A stretch of DNA of 16,849 bases from CAYLLN01 sp036496265 (GTDB lineage Bacteria > Planctomycetota > Planctomycetia > Pirellulales > Pirellulaceae). The stretch covers positions 1 through 16,849 of the forward strand of contig DASXLL010000001.1 in the NCBI GenBank assembly GCA_036496265.1, in the 5' to 3' direction. Under the pieces are notes generated by a model, which made no database searches, had not been told where the DNA came from, and saw nothing but the letters and a program-made list of their open reading frames with translations. Each line of letters begins with the position of its first letter. Position 1 is the first letter of the stretch. This document shows positions 7,472 through 14,952 of this stretch, piece by piece. Position numbers and translations under genes: made by a program.

Positions 7472-7509
7472 ACCCGCGGTCGTGCTGCCAAGCATCGCCG
7501 CGGGTTTTT
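7472..7509 (+). terminator. Intrinsic (rho-independent) terminator
   Basis: ACCCGCGG at 7472-7479 pairs with CCGCGGGT at 7498-7505. The loop contains an inner TGCT-GCCA-AGCA hairpin (7483-7494), and TTTTT runs from 7505 to 7509. It lies 161 bases after the DUF3467 stop and before the M16 gene on the same strand. The preceding 100 bases contain no gene; a small RNA ending here is possible but has no direct support. Confidence 0.8.
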
Positions 7510-7636
7510 CATTTCTTGCTCGTTCTTCTCCGCAGGCCGCCAAGCGAGATAATGTAGCCGTGGGACCAACCTCGCGTTAAACTGGCCGCGCAGTCTAAGT
7601 TAGCGCAATACAACTCTCGCCAAATTGACACCATCG

Positions 7637-8878
7637 ATGCAATTCCGCCAACACACGCTCGACAACGGTCTTGAGATCGTCGCCGAAACCAGCCCCGACG
7701 CGTACTCAGCCGCTTATGGCTTTTTCGTCCGCACCGGCGCTCGCGACGAGACTGACGAAATCTCCGGCGTCAGCCATTTTCTCGAGCACATGGTCTTCAA
7801 AGGCTCGGCCAACCGCTCCGCCGCCGAAGTCAATCGCGACCTCGACGACCTGAGCGCCGGCAGCAACGCCTACACGAGCGAGGAACAAACGGTCTATTAC
7901 GCCACGATTCTGCCTGAAGACCAGGAAGAAATGGTCGAGTTGCTGGCCGACATGATGCGGCCCGCCCTGCGGCAGGACGACTTCGACACCGAGAAACAAG
8001 TCATCCTCGAAGAGATCGCCAAATACGACGATCAGCCGCCCTACGGCGCACACGAAAAGTGCATGGCCGCGTTCTTCGCCGAGCATCCGCTGGGCAAAAG
8101 CATCCTGGGAACGCCCGCCAGCGTCGGCGGCCTCGCCCGCGACCAAATGCTCGGCTATTTCGAGCAGCGCTACAGCCCGAAAAACATGGTCCTCGCCGCC
8201 GCTGGCAATGTGGATTTCGATTCACTCATTCTGCAAGCCCAAAACTATTGCGGGCGTTGGGCCATGTTCGACGCACCGCGCAAGGCTCCGGCGGCCGCGC
8301 CGCGGCACGATTTCAAAGTCATTCATAAGCCGCTGGCGGTGCAGCAATATGTCGTGCAGCTCGCCGCTGGCCCCGCCGCCACCGACCCCGATCGCTACGC
8401 CGCCCGCTTGCTCTCGACTGTCATTGGCGACGACAGCGGCAGCCGGCTGTTTTGGGAGCTAGTCGATACGGGCGTAGCCGAATCAGCCTCGATCGGCACG
8501 CAAGAATATCAGGGTGCCGGCGTCTATCTGACCTGGCTCAGTTGCTTACCCGAACTGGCTGCTGAAAACCTGCAGCGCATCGCCGAGGTCGTCCAGGAGA
8601 CTGACGAGAGTGGCGTCACGGAGGAAGAGCTCGATCAAGCCAAGAATAAAGTCTGTGCCCAAATCGTGCTGCATTCCGAACGGCCAACCAACCGCCTATT
8701 CAGCGTCGGCAATTCCTGGATTCAGCGTCGGCAGTACAAAACTGTGCGGGAAGCCGTCAACGCCTATCGCGCCGTCACGCTGGACGACATCGCCCGCGTG
8801 CTCAAGCAGTATCCGCTCAGCCGCACCAGCACCGTAGCTGTTGGTCCGCTGACCGAGCTTGCTGCGCCAAAAGTCTGA
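7637..8878 (+). CDS. M16 family zinc metallopeptidase (pitrilysin/processing-peptidase type)
   Basis: The 413-residue protein starts at the ATG at 7637 (MQFRQHTLDNGLEIVAE); an in-frame TTG at 7625 would add only four residues. No clear ribosome-binding site is visible for either. The inverted zinc motif HFLEH occupies residues 47-51, and the distal glutamate is in ILEEIAKYDD (Glu125/126, 74-75 residues later), so the active site looks intact. The N-terminal M16 domain covers about 1-155 and the C-terminal M16C domain about 165-350, including SRLFWELVDTGVAESA. At about 410 residues it has one M16 unit, like bacterial YmxG/mitochondrial-processing-peptidase relatives that act as dimers. There is no signal peptide. 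The substrate is unknown. It ends convergently to the TPR gene. Confidence 0.92.
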   Translation: MQFRQHTLDNGLEIVAETSPDAYSAAYGFFVRTGARDETDEISGVSHFLEHMVFKGSANRSAAEVNRDLDDLSAGSNAYTSEEQTVYYATILPEDQEEMVELLADMMRPALRQDDFDTEKQVILEEIAKYDDQPPYGAHEKCMAAFFAEHPLGKSILGTPASVGGLARDQMLGYFEQRYSPKNMVLAAAGNVDFDSLILQAQNYCGRWAMFDAPRKAPAAAPRHDFKVIHKPLAVQQYVVQLAAGPAATDPDRYAARLLSTVIGDDSGSRLFWELVDTGVAESASIGTQEYQGAGVYLTWLSCLPELAAENLQRIAEVVQETDESGVTEEELDQAKNKVCAQIVLHSERPTNRLFSVGNSWIQRRQYKTVREAVNAYRAVTLDDIARVLKQYPLSRTSTVAVGPLTELAAPKV

Positions 8879-8891
8879 TCGTTCCAACTAG

Positions 8892-8913
8892 CCGGGAGCA
8901 AACGTGCTCCCGG
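8892..8913. repeat. CCGGGAGCA/TGCTCCCGG palindromic repeat
   Basis: A perfect 9-bp stem (8892-8900 and 8905-8913) surrounds AACG. It lies 13 bases after the M16 stop in the 120-base gap between two convergent genes. No T-run follows. Confidence 0.8.
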
Positions 8914-8962
8914 TGAGCCGCGCGGCGACGCTCGACTCTGATTGAGTATCGAACGCCGCATT

Positions 8963-8984
8963 CCGGGACCAAGTTTGGTCCCGG
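8963..8984. repeat. CCGGGACCAA/TTGGTCCCGG palindromic repeat
   Basis: A perfect 10-bp inverted repeat (8963-8972, 8975-8984) has a centre of GT. It shares the CCGGGA...TCCCGG ends with the hairpin at 8892-8913 but has a different core. It sits 14 bases beyond the stop of the minus-strand TPR gene, so each convergent gene has one hairpin at its 3' end. Confidence 0.8.
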
Positions 8985-8998
8985 CTAAATGTGCGTCG

Positions 8999-10162
8999 TT
9001 AAATATCTCGCGTTGCGCTCACCGTCACGACGGGCAACACGGGGCCCTCTTTCACGGGCGTGGCCGCAGCCCGCTCAATCGACTTCAGCAAGCTCGGCGC
9101 GACTGGATCGAGGAACACGGCAATATGGCCGCCGCTGATTCCGGCCAGCTCATTCGCCTTCTGGAAAAACTTACCGGCGCGGGCCGGTTGTCCGTCATAT
9201 TCCAGGAACAAGCCGATGAGGAAATACGGATCAGATGAATTTCGCTTGCTCGTCGCCCATTCGGCCAGCGACTCCAAGTGCTGCTGCTTCGTCATGTTCG
9301 CGCTGCCGTAAATATCGCTCAGCCGGAAGCCGCCGCGGCCAAGATCTTCGCTCAACGCAATCGCCCGCTTAAAGGCCGTCGCCGCCAACTCATAGTTGTG
9401 CGTCGCAACCAGTGCGTGGCCTTGCCGCCAGAACGCCTCCGGCATATCCGGCGCGGTTGAAGCCGCCAGCTTGTACTTCTGCAGCGCCGAATGAAAATTC
9501 TGCGCTTTGAACAATTCATCAGCCTCGGTAATCAGCTTTTCCGCTTTGCGGCGCGAATCGACATTGGAGAATCGCGAGACGATGCTGTTCACGATTGGCG
9601 CAACCGGCTTGGCACTCGTTATTGGCCGGCTGATAACCGGCGCGACCGGCCTTAGCTGGCCTAACCCCAAAAATTTTTGCACTGCCGCGCCGATCGGTGT
9701 CGCCGCGGCGGGTGCGGGAACTGGAGAGGCTGGAGTGGCCGTTGGCTTTGCAGCAAAAACCGGTGCGGTGAAGGACGAGGGGGACGACACATATGTCATC
9801 GCCGGGGCGCGATTCGCCGTGCCATAGAGCGGATTATTTGCGCTCCCCACGATTCCCGCGTTGTAAGTGCCCACATTCGATGCGCCCAAGTAATACGGCG
9901 AATACATCGAGTACGAGTTATAAGACGGGTAACTGCTGGCGTAATACGGATTGCCATAGCCGCTATAGCCCCAGCCGCCGTAACCCCAGCCCGGAGATCC
10001 ATAGCCCCAACCGCGGTAATAGCCGCGATAGCCGCCGTACCCGCCGCGGTATCCGTAACCGCCCCAACCGCGCCCGCAATGGTGCCGCCAAAACGCTTCG
10101 GCCGGCGTGACCGACAACAGAGTGGCCGCCAACAACACCAAAACCGCAACAAACTTCCGCAT
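8999..10162 (-). CDS. Secreted Gly/Tyr-rich protein with TPR-like C-terminal domain
   Basis: The 387-residue protein starts at 10162 behind TAGGAG (7 bases before the ATG). Residues 1-23 form a signal peptide (MRKFVAVLVLLAATLLSV, then TPAEA before FW). Residues about 25-95 are very rich in Gly, Tyr and Trp, with repeats such as GYGGYRGYYRGWGYG and GYGGWGYSGYG. About 130-200 is Pro/Ala/Thr-rich linker. From about 205 to 275 two TPR-like helix pairs are seen (AEKLITEADELFKAQNFHSA; PEAFWRQGHALVATHNYELA, then AATAFKRAIAL), with a further pair near 300-345 (SDPYFLIGLFLEYDG). It probably acts outside the cytoplasm as a structural or binding protein. It lies 105 bases downstream of the kinase gene on the same strand and may be co-transcribed with it. 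No family name is recognised for the whole protein. Confidence 0.8.
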   Translation of the reverse strand: MRKFVAVLVLLAATLLSVTPAEAFWRHHCGRGWGGYGYRGGYGGYRGYYRGWGYGSPGWGYGGWGYSGYGNPYYASSYPSYNSYSMYSPYYLGASNVGTYNAGIVGSANNPLYGTANRAPAMTYVSSPSSFTAPVFAAKPTATPASPVPAPAAATPIGAAVQKFLGLGQLRPVAPVISRPITSAKPVAPIVNSIVSRFSNVDSRRKAEKLITEADELFKAQNFHSALQKYKLAASTAPDMPEAFWRQGHALVATHNYELAATAFKRAIALSEDLGRGGFRLSDIYGSANMTKQQHLESLAEWATSKRNSSDPYFLIGLFLEYDGQPARAGKFFQKANELAGISGGHIAVFLDPVAPSLLKSIERAAATPVKEGPVLPVVTVSATRDI

Positions 10163-10267
10163 GGCTGGCTCCTAATCCGCGTCCGTGGATTGAAAAACAC
10201 CCGCGCACATATTATCCAGATTGCCCAGCCGCTGAGCAAGCAGATCGGCCGGCCTACAAAAACGTAA

Positions 10268-12196
10268 TCATCGCGGCTCGGCGGCAGCGTCGCCGTGTTC
10301 ATCCAGTCTGGCTTTGGCCGCTTGGACGATCGGCCTGGCCCATTTCTTGTCGCCGTAAAGCGTGATGATGCCGCCCCAAATCTGTCGCGCAGCGGGCATA
10401 TCAGCCGCCGCCAGGCCGTCGGCGCGCTCGAGTTCTAGTTGCACGGCAGCTCTCTGTTGGGCAATTAGCTGTGTGACGTCTGCCTGCAGGCGTTCAACGT
10501 GCTTCTGAGCCAGCGCGACAAATCTCGAGTCCTCTTTATCCTCCTCGCCGCCGTTTTTGCTGCTCCGCGGCGACCCAAACACAGCCACGATCGCCTCGAA
10601 ATGCGCAAGCGCCGCTTCCAGATCAGTCTCGGACAACCGCGCGGCCTCGGCATAAGCAATTTCAACGGCCGACGCATTGCGGACATCAATTGTGCGCCTT
10701 TCGCGAACCGTCTGCCGATCTAGGCGATACTGTTCCAACTCAGAAGCAAAGCGTCGCACATCGCTGGCCCGCGGATCGGCCGGGTAAAGCTGCAAAAACC
10801 GCGTCATTTCTGACTCGATCTCCGCCAACTGGCCAGGCTCGCCTTGAGCGGCCACTTTTTTCACGGCTGCATAAAGCCGATCTGCCGATGGCGGCCGCGT
10901 GGCAAAAAAAATCGCGGAACCCATCGCCGCCAGTCCGACGAATGCGGCAGCCGCGGCGAGTAGCCACTGCTTGAAAACACCTTCGTCGGCGTCGCGCCGG
11001 CCGCGAAGCTCCTCCTCGCTGACCGTCGTGAATTTGCTGATGGCGCCGGCGACGCTTGTTTTTTGCTTTTCCCTGCCAGTCGACCGCGCGACATCGGTGG
11101 CCCGGCTGCTATCAGCTCCGGCGCCAGTTTTTTTCTCCGCTTGCGTGCCAAGTGCTGTTCGGCTCGACGCCTTGGCGCTGTCGCCCGCCTCGGTAATCGA
11201 GGTCGCCGAATCGCTCGCGAAACGATATTCGTCGCCTTCATCTACCGGCGGCTTCTTCAGCGGCGCCGTCGGCCGGGAGCCGAAATTGACGATCTCCGTC
11301 TTCGGAAGCGAAGATGACCGATCAATGATTTGCGGCGTCTCAGCCGGCTCATCGTCCATCATCACGCGCGTCTCGAGCGACAGCGCGTGCTCCATCGCCC
11401 GCAGTTGATTCATCAGCGCCAGCGCCGTCGGGATCCGCCGCTGGGGGTCCTTTTCCAAAAGCTGCAAGACGATTTTATCGAATGGCTCCGGCGCTTCGGG
11501 CGTCCAATAGCGGACGGAAAGCGGCTCATCGTTTTGCAGCGCGGTCACTACCTCCAGAACGCTTTTGCCGACAAACGGTGGCCGACCCGTGAGCAAGGCA
11601 TACATCACGCAACCGAGCGAATAAAGATCGCAGCGACTCGTCGCTTGTTGGCCGCGAGCTTGCTCGGGTGACATGTAATCGGCTGTGCCGAGAACCCCGC
11701 CCGCTGCCGTGACGTTCGTCCCCCCATACAGCTTGGCAATGCCAAAATCGCTCAGCTTGACGTGATCGAAAGCGTCGACCAGCAAATTAGCCGGCTTCAG
11801 ATCGCGGTGAATGATGCCGCGGTCGTGAGCGTGCTTCAGAGCCTGCGCGACGGCGATGCCAATTCGCGCGACCTCGCGCCAGTTGAAACGCCGGCCAACT
11901 GTGAGCTCATCTTGCAGCGTCCGGCCTTCGACGAGCTCCATCGCATAATACAGATGGCCGTCTTCTTCTCCGTAACCGTAAAGCTGCACGATATGCGGAT
12001 GCAGCAACCGCTTGAGCGACTCAATCTCCTGCTTAAATCGCACGCGAAACGCTTCGTCGTCCGCCAAATGGCCCGACAGCAGCTTGACCGCCGCGTTCTC
12101 GCCAGTCTCCTCGTTCACCGCCGCATACACCGCTCCCATTCCGCCGCGACCGAGCAGTCGCGAGAGTTTGTACGGACCGAGGCGTTCGAGTTGCAT
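10268..12196 (-). CDS. Membrane-anchored Hanks-type serine/threonine protein kinase
   Basis: The 642-residue protein has a complete kinase domain at about 9-270: glycine loop GRGGMGAVY (16-24), Lys38 in AAVKLL, helix-C Glu57, catalytic HRDLKPAN (130-137), DFG (150-152) and SPE (176-178) for the APE motif. All catalytic residues are present, so it should phosphorylate Ser/Thr targets. The 290-405 juxtamembrane part is Ser/Thr/Asp-rich and could be autophosphorylated. One membrane helix lies at about 412-432. The outer part (433-642) is helical and charged, has no PASTA domain, and may interact through TPR-like helices. No clear ribosome-binding site precedes the ATG. The gene starts 32 bases after the zinc-ribbon gene, suggesting co-transcription. 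The downstream secreted TPR protein is a plausible partner, which is inference only. Confidence 0.93.
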   Translation of the reverse strand: MQLERLGPYKLSRLLGRGGMGAVYAAVNEETGENAAVKLLSGHLADDEAFRVRFKQEIESLKRLLHPHIVQLYGYGEEDGHLYYAMELVEGRTLQDELTVGRRFNWREVARIGIAVAQALKHAHDRGIIHRDLKPANLLVDAFDHVKLSDFGIAKLYGGTNVTAAGGVLGTADYMSPEQARGQQATSRCDLYSLGCVMYALLTGRPPFVGKSVLEVVTALQNDEPLSVRYWTPEAPEPFDKIVLQLLEKDPQRRIPTALALMNQLRAMEHALSLETRVMMDDEPAETPQIIDRSSSLPKTEIVNFGSRPTAPLKKPPVDEGDEYRFASDSATSITEAGDSAKASSRTALGTQAEKKTGAGADSSRATDVARSTGREKQKTSVAGAISKFTTVSEEELRGRRDADEGVFKQWLLAAAAAFVGLAAMGSAIFFATRPPSADRLYAAVKKVAAQGEPGQLAEIESEMTRFLQLYPADPRASDVRRFASELEQYRLDRQTVRERRTIDVRNASAVEIAYAEAARLSETDLEAALAHFEAIVAVFGSPRSSKNGGEEDKEDSRFVALAQKHVERLQADVTQLIAQQRAAVQLELERADGLAAADMPAARQIWGGIITLYGDKKWARPIVQAAKARLDEHGDAAAEPR

Positions 12197-12228
12197 GGCA
12201 GCGCTGCCAAAAAGGTGACTGACGGGCT

Positions 12229-13065
12229 TTATTGTAATCTAGACCGATAGCGTTCCAGGAATGCGACCGAATTCTGCTCTCCCATCAATCTCGCCAGCGG
12301 CAGATACGGCCGCCGGCCGCGTGCCCGTCGCTTCTTATCCGGCGCGGGATGACCTTCGTAACCACAAACCTCGCATAAGCCGCGGCCAACCGACTTCCAC
12401 TCCGCCTTGCACCGCGGGCAATGCACCACCAGCCGCCACCAATTGCTTTCGATCGTCCCGCGCGGATAAAGCGTCGCGTGTAGCGGCAATTTTTTGTCGC
12501 GTGCGACGGACAACCCGGCCTGCCGCGCTTTCATCGACTCGTCGGAATCGAAATAGGCTTTCAACTCCCCGAAAATGTCCGCCAATAATTCGACTTGATC
12601 TGCCGCCAAAGGCGATTGAATCCAAAACCCATACCACCGTGGCCGCGTCGAGGGAAATAGTCGCGAGCATTCATCCGCGAGGCCGAGCTTCTCGATCGAG
12701 ACCTCGATGCGGTTGCAAAAACCTCGGTCATCCGGTGGCAATGCGAATAGGCCCACGCAACCAGCCAACGCCTCCGGTCGGTGAGTCGCCATCGCATTCG
12801 CCGGACACGCGCCGCACGTTTCTTCAACCTTCGCAATTCCACCGTAGAGCGCCAGCGCCTCTTCAATACGAAATCCCAGCGGCTCATCCACCGCGTAGCC
12901 TTCGAAAACCCGCCCTTGTCGTAGCGCCTCGCTTGTCGCGATCGCGGCCCGCAACTGCCGCTCGGTCCTCTCCGGATCGCTGCCGTCTTGAAACCCGCGA
13001 ATCGGGCATTGGTAACCGATTGCCCACAGCAAAAACGGCGGAGTACTTGCGGGAAGTTGCTGCAT
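12229..13065 (-). CDS. Conserved-looking protein with C-terminal zinc ribbon, function unknown
   Basis: I do not recognise this family. The 278-residue reading starts at the ATG at 13065. The upstream in-frame ATG at 13110 would translate the palindromic repeat at 13082-13100 and is therefore less likely. Neither start has a clear ribosome-binding site. Four C-terminal cysteines form a zinc ribbon, CPRC (216-219) and CEVC (231-234), followed by a basic segment (DKKRRARGRRPYLPL). A second possible metal site is Cys84, Cys87 and Cys103 (TCGACPANA...LAGCVGL). No signal peptide or membrane segment is seen, so it is probably cytoplasmic. It lies between prfA and the kinase gene, where many bacteria have prmC; it shows no methyltransferase motif and is not PrmC. 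Confidence 0.7.
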   Translation of the reverse strand: MQQLPASTPPFLLWAIGYQCPIRGFQDGSDPERTERQLRAAIATSEALRQGRVFEGYAVDEPLGFRIEEALALYGGIAKVEETCGACPANAMATHRPEALAGCVGLFALPPDDRGFCNRIEVSIEKLGLADECSRLFPSTRPRWYGFWIQSPLAADQVELLADIFGELKAYFDSDESMKARQAGLSVARDKKLPLHATLYPRGTIESNWWRLVVHCPRCKAEWKSVGRGLCEVCGYEGHPAPDKKRRARGRRPYLPLARLMGEQNSVAFLERYRSRLQ

Positions 13066-13081
13066 CGAAATCGAAAGTAGG

Positions 13082-13100
13082 TCCCGCCGGCCCGGCGGGA
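13082..13100. repeat. TCCCGCCG/CGGCGGGA palindromic repeat
   Basis: A perfect 8-bp stem (13082-13089, 13093-13100) surrounds GCC, just upstream of the preferred start of the zinc-ribbon gene. GTAGG precedes it, as in the neighbouring repeat read on the other strand. Confidence 0.75.
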
Positions 13101-13130
13101 TCAGCGCCACGGGTGTACTTAGCGATCACA

Positions 13131-13155
13131 AGGTCCCGTCCAGCGGCCGGGACCT
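13131..13155. repeat. AGGTCCCG/CGGGACCT palindromic repeat
   Basis: A perfect 8-bp stem (13131-13138 and 13148-13155) surrounds the 9-base loop TCCAGCGGC. It ends 3 bases before the prfA stop codon on the opposite strand, so it lies in the prfA 3' end and could act as a weak transcript-end hairpin. There is no T-run. Confidence 0.75.
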
Positions 13156-13158
13156 ACA

Positions 13159-14241
13159 TTACTCCAGCACGCCCATCTGATCGCGGAGCGCGTTGCGGTC
13201 GTGCTCGATCAACGCATCGGTGACGGGCTGAAAATCGCCGCGAATGATCTGATCGAGCTTGTAGATCGTGAAGCCGATGCGGTGATCGGTCAGCCGATTG
13301 TCGGGGAAATTGTACGTGCGAATCTTGTCGCTGCGATCGCCGCTGCCGACCATCGTCTTTCGCTCGGCGGAACGCTTCTTCAGTTCTTCTTGCTGATAGT
13401 GCTCGTACAGCCGCGACTTGAGAATGCGCAAGGCTTTGGCGAGGTTTTTGTGCTGGCTTTTTTCGTCCTGCATGGAGACGACAATGTTCGTGGCGTAATG
13501 CGTCAACCTCACAGCGGACTCCGTCTTGTTCACGTGTTGTCCACCGGGACCGCTCGCGCAAAACTTGTCGAGGCGATAATCGTCGGGCTTGAGATTGATT
13601 TCGACGTCTTCGGGCTCCGGCAGCACGGCGACCGTCGCCGCACTCGTATGGACGCGGCCCTTGGCCTCCGTCTCGGGCACGCGCTGCACGCGGTGCGTGC
13701 CGCCTTCGTAATGCAGGTCGCGATAAACGCCTTCGCCTTCGAAGCCGAGCGTGATCTTGCTGAAGCCGCCCATGTCGGTCGGGCTGGCTTCCATAATCTC
13801 GACGCGCCAGCCCTTTTTCTCGGCGTGGTGCTTGTACATCTGGAACAGGTCGTGGGCGAAGAGCGCCGCTTCCTCGCCGCCGGTGCCGGCGCGAATTTCC
13901 ATCACGCACCGCGTCCGTTGTGCATCCTCGCCGCCAACGGTCATATCGAGCAACTCGCTCCACAACTCTTCGCGCTTTTGGCGAGCATCGGGCAATTCTG
14001 CCTCCGCCAGCTCCTTTTCATCCGGCGAACCTTGTTCCGACATCCGCTTCAGCTCCGCCACCTCTTCAACCAGCGCCTTAAACCGCCGATACTTCGTCGC
14101 GGACTTGGCCAGCCCTCCGTGCTCCCGCGCGACAGCCGCCAGCTTCGCCCCTTCGGCCAACACCGCGGGGTCGCTCATCTGCCGCTCCAGTTCTTCGAAC
14201 CGGTTCAGCTGCTTTTCAAGTTGATCGCGGATGGAGGACAC
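13159..14241 (-). CDS. prfA: Peptide chain release factor 1
   Basis: RF1 recognises UAA and UAG in the ribosomal A site and triggers peptide release. The reading is open to an ATG at 14310, but the extra 23 residues are hydrophobic and non-homologous, and come from a 7-bp repeat tract. The GTG at 14241 gives 360 residues, the usual RF1 length, and puts GGQ at 233-235, exactly as in E. coli. A GGAG lies 11 bases upstream. The stop-codon-reading P-x-T motif appears as PET at about 189-191 (RVQRVPETEAKGRVHTS). The C-terminal domain is complete (YNFPDNRLTDHRIG). It lies 204 bases downstream of rpmE, a common bacterial pairing. Confidence 0.95.
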   Translation of the reverse strand: MSSIRDQLEKQLNRFEELERQMSDPAVLAEGAKLAAVAREHGGLAKSATKYRRFKALVEEVAELKRMSEQGSPDEKELAEAELPDARQKREELWSELLDMTVGGEDAQRTRCVMEIRAGTGGEEAALFAHDLFQMYKHHAEKKGWRVEIMEASPTDMGGFSKITLGFEGEGVYRDLHYEGGTHRVQRVPETEAKGRVHTSAATVAVLPEPEDVEINLKPDDYRLDKFCASGPGGQHVNKTESAVRLTHYATNIVVSMQDEKSQHKNLAKALRILKSRLYEHYQQEELKKRSAERKTMVGSGDRSDKIRTYNFPDNRLTDHRIGFTIYKLDQIIRGDFQPVTDALIEHDRNALRDQMGVLE

Positions 14242-14252
14242 AGGAAAAAGCT

Positions 14253-14280
14253 CCAAGAACCAAAAGCCAAGAACCCAACA
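14253..14280. repeat. 7-bp periodic tract (CCAAGAA type) at the prfA 5' end
   Basis: In steps of seven from 14253 the plus strand reads CCAAGAA, CCAAAAG, CCAAGAA, CCCAACA. CCAAGAACC recurs exactly 14 bases apart (14253-14261 and 14267-14275). The tract is 11 bases upstream of the prfA GTG and causes the spurious N-terminal extension of that frame. Confidence 0.65.
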
Positions 14281-14364
14281 ACAAACGAACGCCAAGGCGC
14301 ACAACGACACGCAGAAAATCAGCCGCTACGTTTCTGTCATTGGCACTGCGTACATTGAAATTCG

Positions 14365-14399
14365 TTTGGTTCTTGATTCTTGTGATTTGGTGCTTCGCT
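14365..14399. repeat. 7-bp periodic tract (CTTGATT type) between rpmE and prfA
   Basis: In steps of seven from 14365 the plus strand reads TTTGGTT, CTTGATT, CTTGTGA, TTTGGTG, CTTCGCT. The units are degenerate but keep a TTG core in phase. Read on the other strand the unit resembles the CCAAGAA unit at 14253, so the two tracts may be inverted relatives. Confidence 0.5.
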
Positions 14400-14445
14400 G
14401 AGCGCGCAACTTCAGCGCATCCAATTACAACAACTTGGCTCAGCG

Positions 14446-14721
14446 CTAAGCTTCTTCGCCCGCTGGCTCGACGCGGCGCTTCTTCGCGACTTTCGCGGCG
14501 GGCTTTTGAATGCTGGTGTAAGTGCCAGCCGCAAATTTCGACTGGAACTTCTCGATTCGCCCGGCTGTATCGATGTATTTCAGCTTGCCGGTGAAAAACG
14601 GGTGGCAAGCAGAGCAGATATCGACCTTCAGCTCCTTCTTGGTACTGCGGGTCTTGAACGAGTTGCCGCAGCTGCAAGTGACGACAGTCGTGACGTAAGG
14701 AGGGTGGATGCCGTCTTTCAT
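14446..14721 (-). CDS. rpmE: 50S ribosomal protein L31
   Basis: The 91-residue protein starts at the ATG at 14721 (MKDGIHPPYVTT). A longer in-frame reading from 14778 has no homology. All four zinc-binding cysteines are present: Cys16 and Cys18 (TCSCGNSF) and Cys36 and Cys39 (DICSACHPFFTGK). This makes it the zinc-containing (C+) form of L31. The core ends near GRIEKFQSKF at about residue 68. The last 23 or so residues are a Lys/Ala/Glu-rich extension (KPAAKVAKKRRVEPAGEEA) beyond the usual 66-75 residue length. It is the first gene of a minus-strand run ahead of prfA and is divergent from purH. Confidence 0.95.
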   Translation of the reverse strand: MKDGIHPPYVTTVVTCSCGNSFKTRSTKKELKVDICSACHPFFTGKLKYIDTAGRIEKFQSKFAAGTYTSIQKPAAKVAKKRRVEPAGEEA

Positions 14722-14952
14722 GGCGTAACTCTCATCCGTATTTCTTGTCCAGCGCCGCGTGTAAGCGCCGAAAATCATCGATTTGTGCGAATCTCAAAGT
14801 TTATCGGCCATTGGCAAACCGGACAAGAGCCGCAGTCTTAGGATGCATTACTGCTTACGCTTTAAAGAGTTACGTCGGCAGACATTCTGTAGGGAACGCC
14901 CTCCGTGGCGTTCCGTCATGCAACGTCGCGATTGCGAAGGGAGAGCCACCCG
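14722..14952. promoter_or_regulatory. Divergent rpmE-purH intergenic region
   Basis: These 231 bases must hold promoters for rpmE (leftward) and purH (rightward). TTGGCA at 14811-14816 resembles a -35 box for purH, but no good -10 box stands at normal spacing. No purine riboswitch or PurR-type operator was recognised. The purH leader contains a palindromic repeat at 14886-14915 and a good ribosome-binding site, AAGGGAG at 14937-14943. Confidence 0.5.
14886..14915. repeat. Palindromic repeat, copy 1 (purH leader)
   Basis: The stem is GGAACGCC (14893-14900) with GGCGTTCC (14907-14914) around CTCCGT. The whole 30-base sequence is identical to 16156-16185 inside purH, in the same orientation. 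It lies 37 bases before the purH ATG. Confidence 0.9.

Noticed and set aside
8892..8984. Intrinsic bidirectional terminator for the convergent genes
   Set aside because: The stems are strong but no T-run follows on either strand, so I list them as repeats; a termination role remains possible.
14242..14310. Hydrophobic 23-residue N-terminal extension of RF1 that looks like a signal peptide
   Set aside because: RF1 is cytoplasmic. The extension comes from a 7-bp repeat tract, and the GTG at 14241 gives the exact family length and GGQ numbering.
13201..14358. 385-codon plus-strand open frame opposite prfA
   Set aside because: It is the antisense shadow of release factor 1; there is no ribosome-binding site or family resemblance.
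14905..14952. N-terminal extension of PurH from the upstream ATG
   Set aside because: It would translate part of the leader repeat; AAGGGAG correctly spaced before 14953 marks the real start.
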